Made by a program: the position numbers and the translations under genes
DNA from: Candidatus Accumulibacter propinquus
Lineage (GTDB): Bacteria > Pseudomonadota > Gammaproteobacteria > Burkholderiales > Rhodocyclaceae
NCBI GenBank assembly: GCA_016714935.1
Contig: JADKBU010000007.1
Coordinates: 58,990 to 122,989 of the forward strand
DNA: 64,000 bases
Direction: 5' to 3'
Part shown: one piece after another, positions 15,574 to 25,487 of the stretch
Numbering within the stretch: the stretch's first letter is position 1
How the letters are laid out: each line of letters starts with the position of its first letter
The notes under the pieces: generated by a model
What the model saw: only the letters and a program-made list of their open reading frames with translations
What the model was told of the DNA's origin: nothing
Database searches by the model: none

Positions 15574-17046
15574 TTACTCGAACCAGTGCGCACGCGCCGT
15601 GGTGATCAGTTGTTTGGCCCTTTGGGCATCAATGCCGGTGATCTCGGTAAGTTCGTCGACGGCCAGATCGGCAAGATCGTCGCGCGTCTTGATGCCACTA
15701 CCAGCCAGCTTACCGGCCAGTGACTTGTCCATCCCTTCGAGAGTCAGCATGTCCTCGGCGACGTCGCCGATCTTCTCCTCGGTGACGATCGCGTCGGTCA
15801 GCAGAACGTTACGTGCCCGTTCGCGCAGTTCCTGAACCGTTGCCTCGTCGAAGGCCTCGATCTCGAGCATTTCGTGCAGCGGCACATAGGCCACTTCCTC
15901 AAGGGTCGAGAAGCCTTCGTCGATGAGGATGTTGGCGACATCCTCATCGACATCGAGTTTTTCCATGAACAGCACGCGGATCGCCGCAGCTTCGGCCTCG
16001 ACCAGAGTCTTCGACTCTTCCTCGGTCATCAGGTTGATCGTCCAGCCGGTCATTTCCGACGCGAGGCGAACGTTCTGGCCCCCACGACCGATGGCGATCG
16101 CCAGATTCTGCTCGTCAACCACCACGTCCATGCTGTGCTTTTCCTCGTCGACGATGATTGAGCTGACTTCGGCCGGCGCCAGCGCGCCCACGACAAACTG
16201 TGCCGGGTCAGCCGACCAGAGGACGATATCCACACGCTCGCCAGCCAGTTCATTGGTTACCGCAGTCACCCGGGAACCGCGCATCCCGACACAGGTCCCG
16301 ATGGGATCGATACGCTGGTCATTGGACTTGACCGCGATCTTCGCACGCATACCGGGGTCGCGAGCCGCGGCCTTGATCTCCAGCAGGCCATCATCCACTT
16401 CGGGGACTTCCAAGGCGAACAGTTGAATAATGAATTCCGGCGCGGTACGCGAGAGGACCAGTTGTGGTCCACGCGCCGAGCGGTCGATGCGCAACAGATA
16501 AGCCTTGACACGATCACCGATGCGCAGATTCTCTCGCGGAATCATCTGATCGCGCGGCAACAAGGCTTCCATCTTGCCGGTTTCGATGATCGCGTTGCCA
16601 CGCTCCATGCGCTTGATCGTGCCGGTCACCAGATGTTCCTTGCGACCCAGGAAATCGCTCAGCACCTGTTCCCGCTCGGCATCGCGAATCTTCTGCAGAA
16701 TCACCTGCTTGGCCGCCTGCGCACCGATCCGACCGAAGTCTATGGGCTCCAGAGCCTCTTCCAGGTAATCCCCGATCTCGACCTCGGGATCCTGCGCCTG
16801 CGCTTCCGACAACGGCACCTGCTGCTCCTCGTCAAGGAAGTCCTGATCGGCAACGACCTCCCAGCGACGGAAGGTCTCGAAATCGCCGGTTTCGCGATCA
16901 ACCGCAACGCGGACGTTTGCGTCGTCGTGGATACGCTTCTTGGTAGCCGACGCCAGCGCCATTTCCAGCGCGCCGAAGACGATATCCTTGGTCACGTTCT
17001 TTTCACGTGCCAGGACATCTACCAGCAGCAAGATTTCGCGGCTCAT
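15574..17046 (-). CDS. nusA: Transcription termination/antitermination factor NusA
   Basis: 490 residues: N-terminal RNA-polymerase-binding domain (1-125), S1 domain (about 135-200), two KH domains (about 200-345, including GTCVGMRGSRV and IGRGGQNVRLA) and two C-terminal acidic helix-hairpin-helix repeats typical of beta/gammaproteobacteria. AGGAGG precedes the ATG. NusA strengthens intrinsic termination, which matters because the operon leader carries two terminator-like hairpins. Confidence 0.97.
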   Translation of the reverse strand: MSREILLLVDVLAREKNVTKDIVFGALEMALASATKKRIHDDANVRVAVDRETGDFETFRRWEVVADQDFLDEEQQVPLSEAQAQDPEVEIGDYLEEALEPIDFGRIGAQAAKQVILQKIRDAEREQVLSDFLGRKEHLVTGTIKRMERGNAIIETGKMEALLPRDQMIPRENLRIGDRVKAYLLRIDRSARGPQLVLSRTAPEFIIQLFALEVPEVDDGLLEIKAAARDPGMRAKIAVKSNDQRIDPIGTCVGMRGSRVTAVTNELAGERVDIVLWSADPAQFVVGALAPAEVSSIIVDEEKHSMDVVVDEQNLAIAIGRGGQNVRLASEMTGWTINLMTEEESKTLVEAEAAAIRVLFMEKLDVDEDVANILIDEGFSTLEEVAYVPLHEMLEIEAFDEATVQELRERARNVLLTDAIVTEEKIGDVAEDMLTLEGMDKSLAGKLAGSGIKTRDDLADLAVDELTEITGIDAQRAKQLITTARAHWFE

Positions 17047-17060
17047 TTCCTCATTACCTC

Positions 17061-17528
17061 CTAAACCAGCCTGTCGCCCGATTTCAGCATGTCGAACTTG
17101 GGCACCAGCCGTGCCTTGTCAATATTGACCAGGTCGACCTCCATTTCGCCCGCATCGGTCTGCAGACGCAGCCTGCCATCCTGAATGCCGTGCAGTACGC
17201 CGCTGAAGTTGCGCCGGCCGTTCAACGGCAGGCGCAACTTCAATGTGATTTCGGAACCCGCGAATCGCTCGAAATCAGTGGCTTTCTTCAACGGCCTGTC
17301 GATCCCCGGCGAGGAGACTTCCAGCCGGTCATAGTCAATGTTTTCGACCGTCAGCACGCGTGAAAGCTGATTGCTCACCAGAGCACAATCCTCCACATCA
17401 ACGCCGCGCGGCTTGTCCGGCTTGTCGATGAACACCCGCAGCACGCGGCCGTGCGGACTTCGTTCGACGTCCACCAGTTCATAGCCGAGGCCGGTTACCG
17501 TCTTTTCAAGAACTTCGTGCATATCCAT
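17061..17528 (-). CDS. rimP: Ribosome maturation factor RimP
   Basis: About 155 residues; needed for 30S subunit assembly. Family text includes GYELVDVERSPHGRVLRVFID, CALVSNQLSRVLTVE and YDRLEVSSPGIDRPLKK. Start candidates are ATG at 17528 or 17522; longer readings would translate the leader hairpins. Neither start has a clear Shine-Dalgarno sequence, and the T-run of the second hairpin ends only six bases upstream, an unusual arrangement. First gene of the rimP-nusA-infB-rbfA-truB operon. Confidence 0.93.
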   Translation of the reverse strand: MDMHEVLEKTVTGLGYELVDVERSPHGRVLRVFIDKPDKPRGVDVEDCALVSNQLSRVLTVENIDYDRLEVSSPGIDRPLKKATDFERFAGSEITLKLRLPLNGRRNFSGVLHGIQDGRLRLQTDAGEMEVDLVNIDKARLVPKFDMLKSGDRLV

Positions 17529-17533
17529 GGCTG

Positions 17534-17587
17534 CAAACAAAAAATGGGCGAAACGCCCATCCCCGAAAAAATTGCCCCCTGGGGGGC
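17534..17587 (-). terminator. Two terminator-like hairpins in the rimP-nusA leader
   Basis: On the minus strand a GC-rich palindrome (17587-17574, GCCCC/GGGGC stem with a tiny loop) is followed by AATTTTTT. Then a perfect 7-bp stem, ATGGGCG/CGCCCAT with a 3-base loop (17560-17544), is followed by TTTTTTGTTT. Both lie between the TATAAT promoter and rimP, so they are transcribed in the operon leader rather than being only rluB terminators. Confidence 0.65.
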
Positions 17588-17604
17588 GAGCGGAAAACCC
17601 TTGG

Positions 17605-17633
17605 ATTATAACGAAAATATCAGCAGAGGTAAA
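17605..17633 (-). promoter_or_regulatory. Sigma-70 promoter of the rimP-nusA-infB operon
   Basis: Minus strand: TTTACC (17633-17628), 17-base spacer, perfect TATAAT (17610-17605). Transcription would begin near 17598 and give a leader of about 70 bases before the rimP ATG, containing the two hairpins. Confidence 0.7.
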
Positions 17634-17658
17634 TCGGCCTGCGATCAATCGCGATACC

Positions 17659-18630
17659 TCAACGTTCCCGCGACCGCCGCGCCGGGCGCTCGGGCTGCGC
17701 CGTCGCCATCCCGAAGTCAGCCAGGAGCTTCTTCACTTCCGCCTCGGGAAGTTCCTGGACCTGACCCCGCTTCAAGCCAGGCGGCAGCAGGAAGGGGCCG
17801 TAGCGGACCCGCATCAGGCGGCTGACAACGACACCGACGGCTTCGAACATGCGCCGCACTTCACGGTTTCGCCCCTCGAACAGCGATACGCGGTACCAGC
17901 GGTTGGCCCCCTCGCCGCCGGCTTCCTGAAAGCTCGAAAATTTTGCCGGGCCGTCCTCGAGTTCGATGCCCTCCAGCAGGCGCAGTCGTGCTTCGTCGGG
18001 CAATTCGCCAAGGATCCGCACCGCGTACTCACGAACCAGCTGATAACGTGGATGCATCAGCCGATTGGCCAGATCCCCTGAAGTGGTCAACAGCAGCAGG
18101 CCACTGGTGTTGAAATCGAGACGGCCGACCGCCACCCAGCGTCCGGCCGACATCCGTGGCAGAGAGGTAAACACGTTCGGCCGGTGATCCGGGTCGTTGC
18201 GCGAAACGATTTCGCCTTCCGGTTTGTGATAAAGAATCACCCGCGGCAGGCGGTCGGAGAAGCGTAGTTGCACCAGCTTGCCATTGACCTTGATCCGGTC
18301 GCCCGGACTCACCGTCTGGCCGATATGGGCCGTCTCGCCGTTGACCATGATGCGTCCGGCGCCGATCAACGCCTCCATCTCCCGGCGCGAGCCAATGCCG
18401 CTGTTCGCCAGCAGTTTGTGCAGTCGCTCCGGCTTGCCGACGGGCTCCTGGTGACGGCTACGCCTCGACGACTCCCCGGTAGTGGTCCGCAACGCATGAC
18501 GCGGATTGTCGGCCGGGAGCGAAGACGCAGGCGCAGCCGGTCGCCGTCGGCCTCCTGTCGCTGCGGGCGACGAGGACAACGGTGGTGAACGAGGAGGGTC
18601 GGCAGGAGGTCTGCGTCGGTTATTGGGCAT
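17659..18630 (-). CDS. rluB: 23S rRNA pseudouridine(2605) synthase RluB
   Basis: About 323 residues. An N-terminal Pro/Arg/Ser-rich tail (about 1-65) precedes an S4 RNA-binding domain (ERLHKLLANSGIGSRREMEALI) and the RsuA-family catalytic domain with the aspartate in GRLDFNTSGLLLLT. I prefer the ATG at 18630 because it overlaps the last codons of scpB; the frame stays open further upstream. The basic tail is common in betaproteobacterial RluB. Last gene of the trpS-scpA-scpB-rluB run. Confidence 0.93.
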   Translation of the reverse strand: MPNNRRRPPADPPRSPPLSSSPAATGGRRRPAAPASSLPADNPRHALRTTTGESSRRSRHQEPVGKPERLHKLLANSGIGSRREMEALIGAGRIMVNGETAHIGQTVSPGDRIKVNGKLVQLRFSDRLPRVILYHKPEGEIVSRNDPDHRPNVFTSLPRMSAGRWVAVGRLDFNTSGLLLLTTSGDLANRLMHPRYQLVREYAVRILGELPDEARLRLLEGIELEDGPAKFSSFQEAGGEGANRWYRVSLFEGRNREVRRMFEAVGVVVSRLMRVRYGPFLLPPGLKRGQVQELPEAEVKKLLADFGMATAQPERPARRSRER

Positions 18631-19207
18631 TTGCGAGGTCCAGGGTGGGATTGATCTGTTCGAGCGCGGGCAACTCGGCGAGGCTGCGCAAACCGAGATC
18701 GTCGAGGAATTTCCTGGTGGTCGCCAGCAAGGCTGGTCGGCCAGGCGTGTCGCGATGACCGACGACATCGATCCAGCCGCGCTCTTCGAGTACCCGGATC
18801 ACCTGTGTGGCAACCGTCACACCGCGGATGTCCTCGATATCGCCACGCGTTACCGGCTGGCGATAGGCAATGATGGCCAAGGTTTCCAGCACCGCTCGCG
18901 AGTAGCGCGGTGGCTTTTCAGGATTCAGCCGCTCCAGGTAGGGCATATACTCGGCACGCGTCCGAAAACGCCAGCCGCTCGCCACCTGCAACAGCTCAAG
19001 CGGACGCTCGCGCCATTCCGCGCGCAACTCGTCGAGCAGTGCACGCAGCACTTCGCCAGCGATCCGGTCGGCGAACACCTTTCGCAGTTCGGCCAGCGAC
19101 AGCGGCTCGCGGGCGCTCAGCAACACCGCTTCGAGTATCCGCTTCCATTCGTCGGGAGCCTCCGGCGCATCGGCCGGCAGCGAGTTATCGGAAGTCGCCA
19201 GGCTCAT
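18620..19207 (-). CDS. scpB: SMC-Scp complex subunit ScpB
   Basis: 195 residues with two winged-helix domains (about 22-95 and 100-175). Diagnostic text: ILEAVLLSAREPLSLAEL, then LETLAIIAYRQPVTRGDIEDIRGV. ScpB with ScpA forms the kleisin part of the bacterial condensin that compacts and segregates chromosomes. It overlaps scpA by 23 bases and rluB by 11. Confidence 0.95.
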   Translation of the reverse strand: MSLATSDNSLPADAPEAPDEWKRILEAVLLSAREPLSLAELRKVFADRIAGEVLRALLDELRAEWRERPLELLQVASGWRFRTRAEYMPYLERLNPEKPPRYSRAVLETLAIIAYRQPVTRGDIEDIRGVTVATQVIRVLEERGWIDVVGHRDTPGRPALLATTRKFLDDLGLRSLAELPALEQINPTLDLANAQ

Positions 19208-20030
19208 CGGTCAACCTCAGGTAGATCGGGGCGAACACCTCGACCTGCGTCATTTCGAGCAGATGCTCGCGCGCCAGTTCGAGCACCGCCAGGAAGTGCA
19301 CGACCAGCACCGGAACCCCCTGCGTCGGATCAAACAGATCGACGAAGTCGACAAAGCCTCCGGCCTCGCGCAGACGACGCAGGATCACGCCCATATGCTC
19401 GCGTACCGACAACTCCTCGCGCTGTACCAGGTGGCGGGTATGCAGTCTGGCCTGGCGAAGAATGCCATGCCAGGCATTCTGCAAATCCAGCGGACTGACC
19501 TCCGGCAGGCGCCGCAGCAGGGCCTTCTCGACCCAGACCTCGACCCAGTCAAAATCGCGCTCCGCTTGCGGCCACTCATTGATCTGCTGCGCCGCCAGTT
19601 TCATCTGCTCGTACTCGATCAGGCGCCGCACCAGTTCCGCTCGCGGATCCTCGGCATCGTCGCCGGTCGCCGCTTTCGGGCGGGGAAGCAGCATCCGCGA
19701 CTTGATCTCGATCAGCATGGCGGCCATCACCAGATAGTCGGCGGCGAGTTCGAGATTCTGCGAACGCATCGCTTCCACGTAAACCAGATACTGCTCGGTC
19801 AGCAGCGCCATCGGAATGTCCAGTACATTCACGTTGGCCTTGCGGATCAGGTACAGCAGCAGGTCGAGCGGCCCCTCGAAGGCATCGAGCATGACCGCCA
19901 TGGCGTCGGGCGGGATGTACAGGTCGCGCGGAAACTGCGCCAGTGGCTGCCCGTAGATCATGGCCAGCGGACTGACCACGCTGTCCTGGGACGCCGCCGC
20001 TGCCTCTTCGACGCTGGCAGTATCGCTCAT
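19185..20030 (-). CDS. scpA: SMC-Scp complex kleisin subunit ScpA
   Basis: 281 residues; kleisin that bridges SMC heads. The typical FEGPLDLLLYLIRKANVNVLDIPMALLTEQYL segment lies at about residues 38-70, and the C-terminal winged helix at about 205-281. The ATG at 20030 begins a short acidic tail; upstream in-frame sequence is a shadow of trpS. Followed by scpB in overlap; 26 bases after trpS. Confidence 0.94.
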   Translation of the reverse strand: MSDTASVEEAAAASQDSVVSPLAMIYGQPLAQFPRDLYIPPDAMAVMLDAFEGPLDLLLYLIRKANVNVLDIPMALLTEQYLVYVEAMRSQNLELAADYLVMAAMLIEIKSRMLLPRPKAATGDDAEDPRAELVRRLIEYEQMKLAAQQINEWPQAERDFDWVEVWVEKALLRRLPEVSPLDLQNAWHGILRQARLHTRHLVQREELSVREHMGVILRRLREAGGFVDFVDLFDPTQGVPVLVVHFLAVLELAREHLLEMTQVEVFAPIYLRLTDEPGDFR

Positions 20031-20056
20031 CGGCAAGCGCAGAACGGCACCGGCGC

Positions 20057-21259
20057 TCAGTTGAAGTCCAGCCCGATCGCCTGACGTACGTCGCGCATCG
20101 TTTCGCGGGCGAGGCGACGTGCCGTGCTGTTGCCATCGCCAATGATCTCGCGCACCAGTTTCGGATCCTCCAGAAATGGCTGCGCGCGCGCGCGCATTGG
20201 CGCCTGCTCCCTGAGGATGCCGTCGATCACCGGCTGCTTGCAGTCGAGGCAACCGATACCGGCACTGCGACAGCCCTGCTCCACCCACGCCTGGCAAGTC
20301 TCGTCGGAGTATACCTGGTGCAATTGCCAGACCGGACAGTTGGCCGGCTCACCGGGATCGGTGCGGCGGATGCGTGCCGGATCGGTGGGCATCCGCCGGA
20401 TCTTGTGCGTCACCGAAGCGGCGTCCTCGCGCAGCGTGATCGTGTTGCCGTAGGACTTCGACATCTTCTGGCCATCGAGACCGGGCATGCGCGAGGCTTC
20501 GGTCAGCAGCGCGCCGGGCTCGACCAGAATCATCTTGCCGGTGCCTTCGAGATAGCCGCACAGCCGCTCGCGATCGACATGCGCAAACCCCGGCACCTCG
20601 TCAAGCAAGGCATGCGCCAAACCGATCGCCGCCTGCTCGCCCTGCTGTTGAAAACGTGTACGCAGTTCCTCGTAACGGCGGGCCCGCTTCGCACCCAGCT
20701 TCCTGACCGCTTCCCTGGCCTTGTCTTCAAAACCTGGCTCGCGGCCGTAGAGATGGTTGAAGCGACGCGCAATCTCCCGCGAAAACTCGATATGCGGCAC
20801 CTGATCCTCACCTACCGGGACCTTGTCGGCGCGATAGATCAGAATGTCCGCGGACTGCAGCAGCGGGTAACCGAGGAAACCGTAGGTCGACAGATCCTTG
20901 TTCTCCAGCTTCTCCTGCTGGTCCTTGTAGGTCGGCACGCGCTCCAGCCAGCCCAGGGGAGTCATCATCGACAGCAGCAGATGCAGCTCGGCATGCTCGG
21001 GCACCTGCGACTGGATGAACAGCGTCGCCCGGACCGGGTCGACACCCGCCGCCAGCCAGTCGATGACCATGTCCCACGCGGCATTGACGATGCCTCGCGG
21101 GTCGTCGTACTGGGTGGTCAGGGCGTGCCAGTCGGCGACGAAGAACAGGCAGGGATACTCATGCTGCAGCCGAACCCAGTTTTTCAGCACCCCATGGTAG
21201 TGGCCCAGATGCAGGCTGCCGGTCGGGCGCATGCCGGAGAGAACTCGTTCTGCGTACAT
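20057..21259 (-). CDS. trpS: Tryptophanyl-tRNA synthetase
   Basis: 400-residue class I aminoacyl-tRNA synthetase. The HIGH-type motif is SLHLGHYHG (residues 15-23) and the KMSKS motif is GQKMSKSYG. The enzyme is longer than E. coli TrpS (334), with an extra cysteine-containing segment (CPVWQLHQVY to GCLDCKQPV) near the C-terminus that may bind metal; this extended form is familiar in betaproteobacteria. The linkage with scpA/scpB is likewise typical of that group. Confidence 0.96.
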   Translation of the reverse strand: MYAERVLSGMRPTGSLHLGHYHGVLKNWVRLQHEYPCLFFVADWHALTTQYDDPRGIVNAAWDMVIDWLAAGVDPVRATLFIQSQVPEHAELHLLLSMMTPLGWLERVPTYKDQQEKLENKDLSTYGFLGYPLLQSADILIYRADKVPVGEDQVPHIEFSREIARRFNHLYGREPGFEDKAREAVRKLGAKRARRYEELRTRFQQQGEQAAIGLAHALLDEVPGFAHVDRERLCGYLEGTGKMILVEPGALLTEASRMPGLDGQKMSKSYGNTITLREDAASVTHKIRRMPTDPARIRRTDPGEPANCPVWQLHQVYSDETCQAWVEQGCRSAGIGCLDCKQPVIDGILREQAPMRARAQPFLEDPKLVREIIGDGNSTARRLARETMRDVRQAIGLDFN

Positions 21260-21276
21260 GTTCTGTCTTCGTCAGT

Positions 21277-21933
21277 TCAGGAAGGTAATTGAAAAATGAT
21301 CTCGACGAGTCCGCCGACCAGACGCATCACCGGCATCAGCAACGATCCGAGAATACCGGTAAATAGCAGCAGCAGCAGGATCGGAAAGCCGAAGCGTTCG
21401 AGTTTGGCAAATTGCCAGGCCGCATCTCGCGGCAACAGGCTGACGGCGATGCGCCCACCGTCGAGTGGCGGCAGTGGAAATAGGTTGAGCACCATCAGCG
21501 CGATGTTGATCGACATCCCGACTTCGGCCATACGCGCCATCGGCAAACTGAAGAAGTTGATTGGCAGCAACCAGGCCATCTTGGCCAGCGCCGCCCAGAA
21601 CAGGAGCATCGCGAGGTTGGCACCGGGACCGGCCGCCGCGACCCACAACATGTCGCTCTTCGGATGCCGCAGGCGCCCGAAATTGACCGGTACGGGCTTT
21701 GCCCACCCGAACAGAATGCTGTTGCCGGAGACTAGCAGGATGATCGCCGGGACGAGAATCGTCCCGACCAGATCGATATGCCTGAGCGGATTGGCGGTGA
21801 TCCGTCCGGCCTCCCACGCTGTCGGATCGCCGAAGTGGCGTGCCGCGTAGCCATGCGCGGCTTCGTGCAAGGTGATCGCGAAGATTATCGGCAGAGCGGC
21901 GATGGCGATGGTCTGAATCATGGCCGGGTCCAT
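21277..21933 (-). CDS. Site-2-protease-like M50 zinc metallopeptidase
   Basis: 218-residue membrane peptidase without PDZ or CBS domains. The zinc motif HEAAH lies in the first transmembrane helix (LHEAAHGYAARHFGD), and the third ligand aspartate in NLFPLPPLDGGR. About five to six membrane spans. Minimal family members like this are widely conserved next to trpS and scpAB, but their substrates are largely unknown. Confidence 0.93.
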   Translation of the reverse strand: MDPAMIQTIAIAALPIIFAITLHEAAHGYAARHFGDPTAWEAGRITANPLRHIDLVGTILVPAIILLVSGNSILFGWAKPVPVNFGRLRHPKSDMLWVAAAGPGANLAMLLFWAALAKMAWLLPINFFSLPMARMAEVGMSINIALMVLNLFPLPPLDGGRIAVSLLPRDAAWQFAKLERFGFPILLLLLFTGILGSLLMPVMRLVGGLVEIIFQLPS

Positions 21934-21943
21934 AAGCGGTTCC

Positions 21944-22570
21944 TTAGTCCAGACCCAGCGGCGCCAGCGCGCCGAGCCCGGCGCGAATCAGCACCGGCAG
22001 TGCCCCCGTCAGGTCGACGACCGTGGTCGGCTCGATGCCGCAATGGCCACCGTCGAGGATCAATTCAAGCTGGCCGTCGAGTCGATCACGTATCTCCCAG
22101 CCTTCAGTCAGCCGATCTTCGTCACCGGCGAGGATCAGCGTCGAGGTCAGCAACGGCTCGCCAAGGGCCTCGAGCAGCGCCAGCGTGACCGTGTGCGCCG
22201 GAATGCGCAAGCCGATGGTCTTGCGTTTCGGGTGCAGGACGCGCCGCGGCAATTCCCGGGTGCCTTCGAGGATGAAGGTGTAGCTGCCCGGCGTCGTCGC
22301 CTTCAGCAAGCGATAGCGGGCATTGTCGACCCGCGCGAACTGGCCGATCTGCGACAGGTCGCGGCACATCAGCGTCAGGTGATGCCGATCATCGACGCCA
22401 CGCAGGCTGCGAATGCGCTCGACCGCAGCCTTGTCGCCGAGGTGGCAGCCCAGGGCATAGCTGGAGTCGGTCGGCAAGGCAATGACGCCGCCTTGGCGAA
22501 CGACCGCGACGGCCTTTTGCAGCAGCCTCTCCTGTGGGTTGTCGGGATGAATGGTGACATACTGTATCAT
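21944..22570 (-). CDS. YciO/YrdC/Sua5-family protein (L-threonylcarbamoyladenylate synthase family)
   Basis: 208 residues with the YrdC-like RNA-binding fold: KAVAVVRQGGVIALPTDSSYALGC, then RDLSQIGQFA, GSYTFILEGT and GLRIPAH. It is closer in look to YciO than to the essential TsaC, which acts with TsaE (encoded at 26.8 kb) in making t6A37 on tRNA; whether this protein is the functional TsaC is undecided. Located between the RNase AM and M50 genes. Confidence 0.9.
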   Translation of the reverse strand: MIQYVTIHPDNPQERLLQKAVAVVRQGGVIALPTDSSYALGCHLGDKAAVERIRSLRGVDDRHHLTLMCRDLSQIGQFARVDNARYRLLKATTPGSYTFILEGTRELPRRVLHPKRKTIGLRIPAHTVTLALLEALGEPLLTSTLILAGDEDRLTEGWEIRDRLDGQLELILDGGHCGIEPTTVVDLTGALPVLIRAGLGALAPLGLD

Positions 22571-22591
22571 CGTAGCGCACTCAACCGAGGC

Positions 22592-23461
22592 TCAGAATGC
22601 CTGCCAGACGGGCGTCAAGCCCGCCGGCAGAGGCGCCAGTTTGCCCAGATCGACATAACTTTCACCCGGGCCATGAAAATCGGAACCGCGCGACGCCAGA
22701 AAGTCATGCTCCCTGGCCAGGCGTCCGAAAGCATCAACATGTTCCGCCGTGTGGCTGCCCGACATGACTTCGATCGCCTGCCCGCCGAGATCCTTGAACT
22801 CGCCGAGAAAACGCCGCATGTCTGCGCGCGACAGCTTGTAGCGCCCGGGATGCGCAACCACCGCCAGCCCACCAGCGCCCAGGATCCAGCGCAGCGAATC
22901 GGACAGCGTCGCCCAGCGGTGATCGACGTAACCCGGCCGACCCGGAACCAGATACGACTCGAAGACGCTGCGCAGATCCTTGCAAACGCCGCTTTCCACC
23001 AGATAACGACCGAAATGCGCACGACTGACCAGGCTCGGGTTGGCGGCGAAGCGCATCGCCCCCTCGAAAGCGCCAGCAATGCCGACCTTTTCGAGTTCGG
23101 CCGACATCCGCCGCGCACGCTCAATACGCCCCGAACGGATCGCCGCCAAGCCGGCGTTCAACGCCGGATCTGCGCGGTTGAAGGCAAGCCCCAGAATGTG
23201 GATCTGCAGCGCCTCCCATTCGATCGAGATTTCCACACCATTGACAAACGCCATGCCCACGGCGTCCGCAGCCGCACGCGCCGCCGGCAGACCGTCGAGG
23301 TCATCGTGGTCGGTCAACGCCAACATCTCCACACCGTTCGCGGCCGCGCGACGGGCAACCTCGGCAGCGGGCAAGAGACCGTCCGAACAGGTGGAATGGC
23401 AGTGGAGATCGCAGTTGAGCACGGATACGGACCAGCATGGGCAGCGGAAGTAACTATGCAT
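22592..23461 (-). CDS. PHP-domain 5'-3' exoribonuclease (RNase AM, YciV type)
   Basis: 289 residues with a polymerase-and-histidinol-phosphatase metal fold: DLHCHSTCSDG, TDHDDLDGL, NGVEISIEWE, VVAHPGRY and a C-terminal GSDFHGPG supply the metal-binding His/Asp residues. E. coli YciV (RNase AM) matures 5' ends of rRNAs and degrades short RNAs and pAp. The annotated ATG adds 12 residues before VSVLNCDLHC; a GTG just before that may be the true start. Confidence 0.9.
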   Translation of the reverse strand: MHSYFRCPCWSVSVLNCDLHCHSTCSDGLLPAAEVARRAAANGVEMLALTDHDDLDGLPAARAAADAVGMAFVNGVEISIEWEALQIHILGLAFNRADPALNAGLAAIRSGRIERARRMSAELEKVGIAGAFEGAMRFAANPSLVSRAHFGRYLVESGVCKDLRSVFESYLVPGRPGYVDHRWATLSDSLRWILGAGGLAVVAHPGRYKLSRADMRRFLGEFKDLGGQAIEVMSGSHTAEHVDAFGRLAREHDFLASRGSDFHGPGESYVDLGKLAPLPAGLTPVWQAF

Positions 23462-23471
23462 GATAACGAAT

Positions 23472-23633
23472 ATGGCTAGATCGTGCGAGCGAAAGCCTTG
23501 TCCAACGTGCTATGAGCGCATCAGCCGCGTCCGCGAACACTTTGACTACCCCCGCGCAAAAAGCATAACCATAGAAAAACTTCGTCATTGGCTTGAAGCC
23601 GACGCCGGGTTAGCATTATTCGCTGCGAACTGA
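23472..23633 (+). CDS. Possible 53-residue cysteine-containing small protein
   Basis: An ORF of 53 codons in the gap between RNase AM and cysK. It begins MARSCERKPCPTCYERI, a CxxC motif that could bind zinc, continues with a charged segment (RVREHFDYPRAKSITIEKL) and ends HWLEADAGLALFAAN. Codon use is more AT-rich than its neighbours and no ribosome-binding site is evident. I do not recognise a family. It could be a small real protein, a remnant, or chance. Confidence 0.35.
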   Translation: MARSCERKPCPTCYERISRVREHFDYPRAKSITIEKLRHWLEADAGLALFAAN

Positions 23634-23705
23634 ACGCTCGGCGCTGGATGCGGCGGGGCCGCCAACCAGTTTTCCAGACACCATTGCCCACCCCAGGAGA
23701 TCCGC

Positions 23706-24683
<978 letters not shown>

Positions 24684-24716
24684 CAAACCGGCCGGGTTGA
24701 TGGATCCTGGGAAATA

Positions 24717-25436
24717 CTAGCTGTGCGCGGCGCCGTCGGCGCGAAGGTCGAAGATCAGGACTTCGGCGACTTCTCCGGCGGTGATCTCGATCGCCGTTTC
24801 GTCGCGCAACCGCGCGCCGTCGCCAGCCTCCAGCCGCTGGCCATTGATCTGCAGCGAGCCGCGCGCGAGGTGCACATAGGCGTGGCGCGAAATACCGAGA
24901 TCCAACGTCGCGCCTTCGTCACTATCGAAGAGACCGGCGTACACACGTGCGTCCTGATACACCGACAGCGAGCCGTCGGTACCATCGGGTGAAATGATCA
25001 GTCGCAGCCGGCCGCGTTTCTCGCTATCCGGGAAATGCACCTGCTGGTAGCGCGGCTCGACCCGCAAACGGTCGGGAACGATCCAGATCTGCAACAGATG
25101 CACGGGATCCTGAGGCGACGGATTGAACTCGCTGTGGCGTATGCCGGTACCGGCACTCATCATCTGCACGTCACCCGGACGGATGATCGATCCGTTGCCC
25201 ATCGAATCGCGGTGTTCGAGGGCTCCTGCGAGGACATAAGTGAAAATCTCCATGTCCTGGTGTGGATGGGTGTCAAAACCCTTGCCCGGCTGAACCCAGT
25301 CGTCGTTGATCACCCGCAGGTCGGAGAAACCCATCTGACGCGGATCGAAATAGCTCCCGAAGGAGAAGGTGTGGCGGGAAGTGAGCCAGCCGAAGCTGGC
25401 GTTTCCGCGCTCATCGGCTCGACGTAATTCAAGCAT
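24717..25436 (-). CDS. Pirin-family protein (YhhW-type quercetinase-like bicupin)
   Basis: 239 residues; bicupin. The metal-binding motif of the N-terminal cupin is FDTHPHQDMEIFTYVL with downstream E and H (GTGIRHSEFN). N-terminal text RRADERGNASFGWLTSRHTFSFG is classic for the YhhW branch, whose characterised member oxidises quercetin in vitro; the biological substrate is unknown. Convergent with cysK, with 33 bases between stops. Confidence 0.92.
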   Translation of the reverse strand: MLELRRADERGNASFGWLTSRHTFSFGSYFDPRQMGFSDLRVINDDWVQPGKGFDTHPHQDMEIFTYVLAGALEHRDSMGNGSIIRPGDVQMMSAGTGIRHSEFNPSPQDPVHLLQIWIVPDRLRVEPRYQQVHFPDSEKRGRLRLIISPDGTDGSLSVYQDARVYAGLFDSDEGATLDLGISRHAYVHLARGSLQINGQRLEAGDGARLRDETAIEITAGEVAEVLIFDLRADGAAHS

Positions 25437-25487
25437 GGCGTACCTCCCGTCAATTCCATCCGTCAGCGGTCAACCACCGCCTGGCGG

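Noticed and set aside
13068..15605. Plus-strand 845-codon frame opposite infB
   Set aside because: His/Leu/Arg-rich shadow with no domains; IF-2 on the minus strand has all its motifs.
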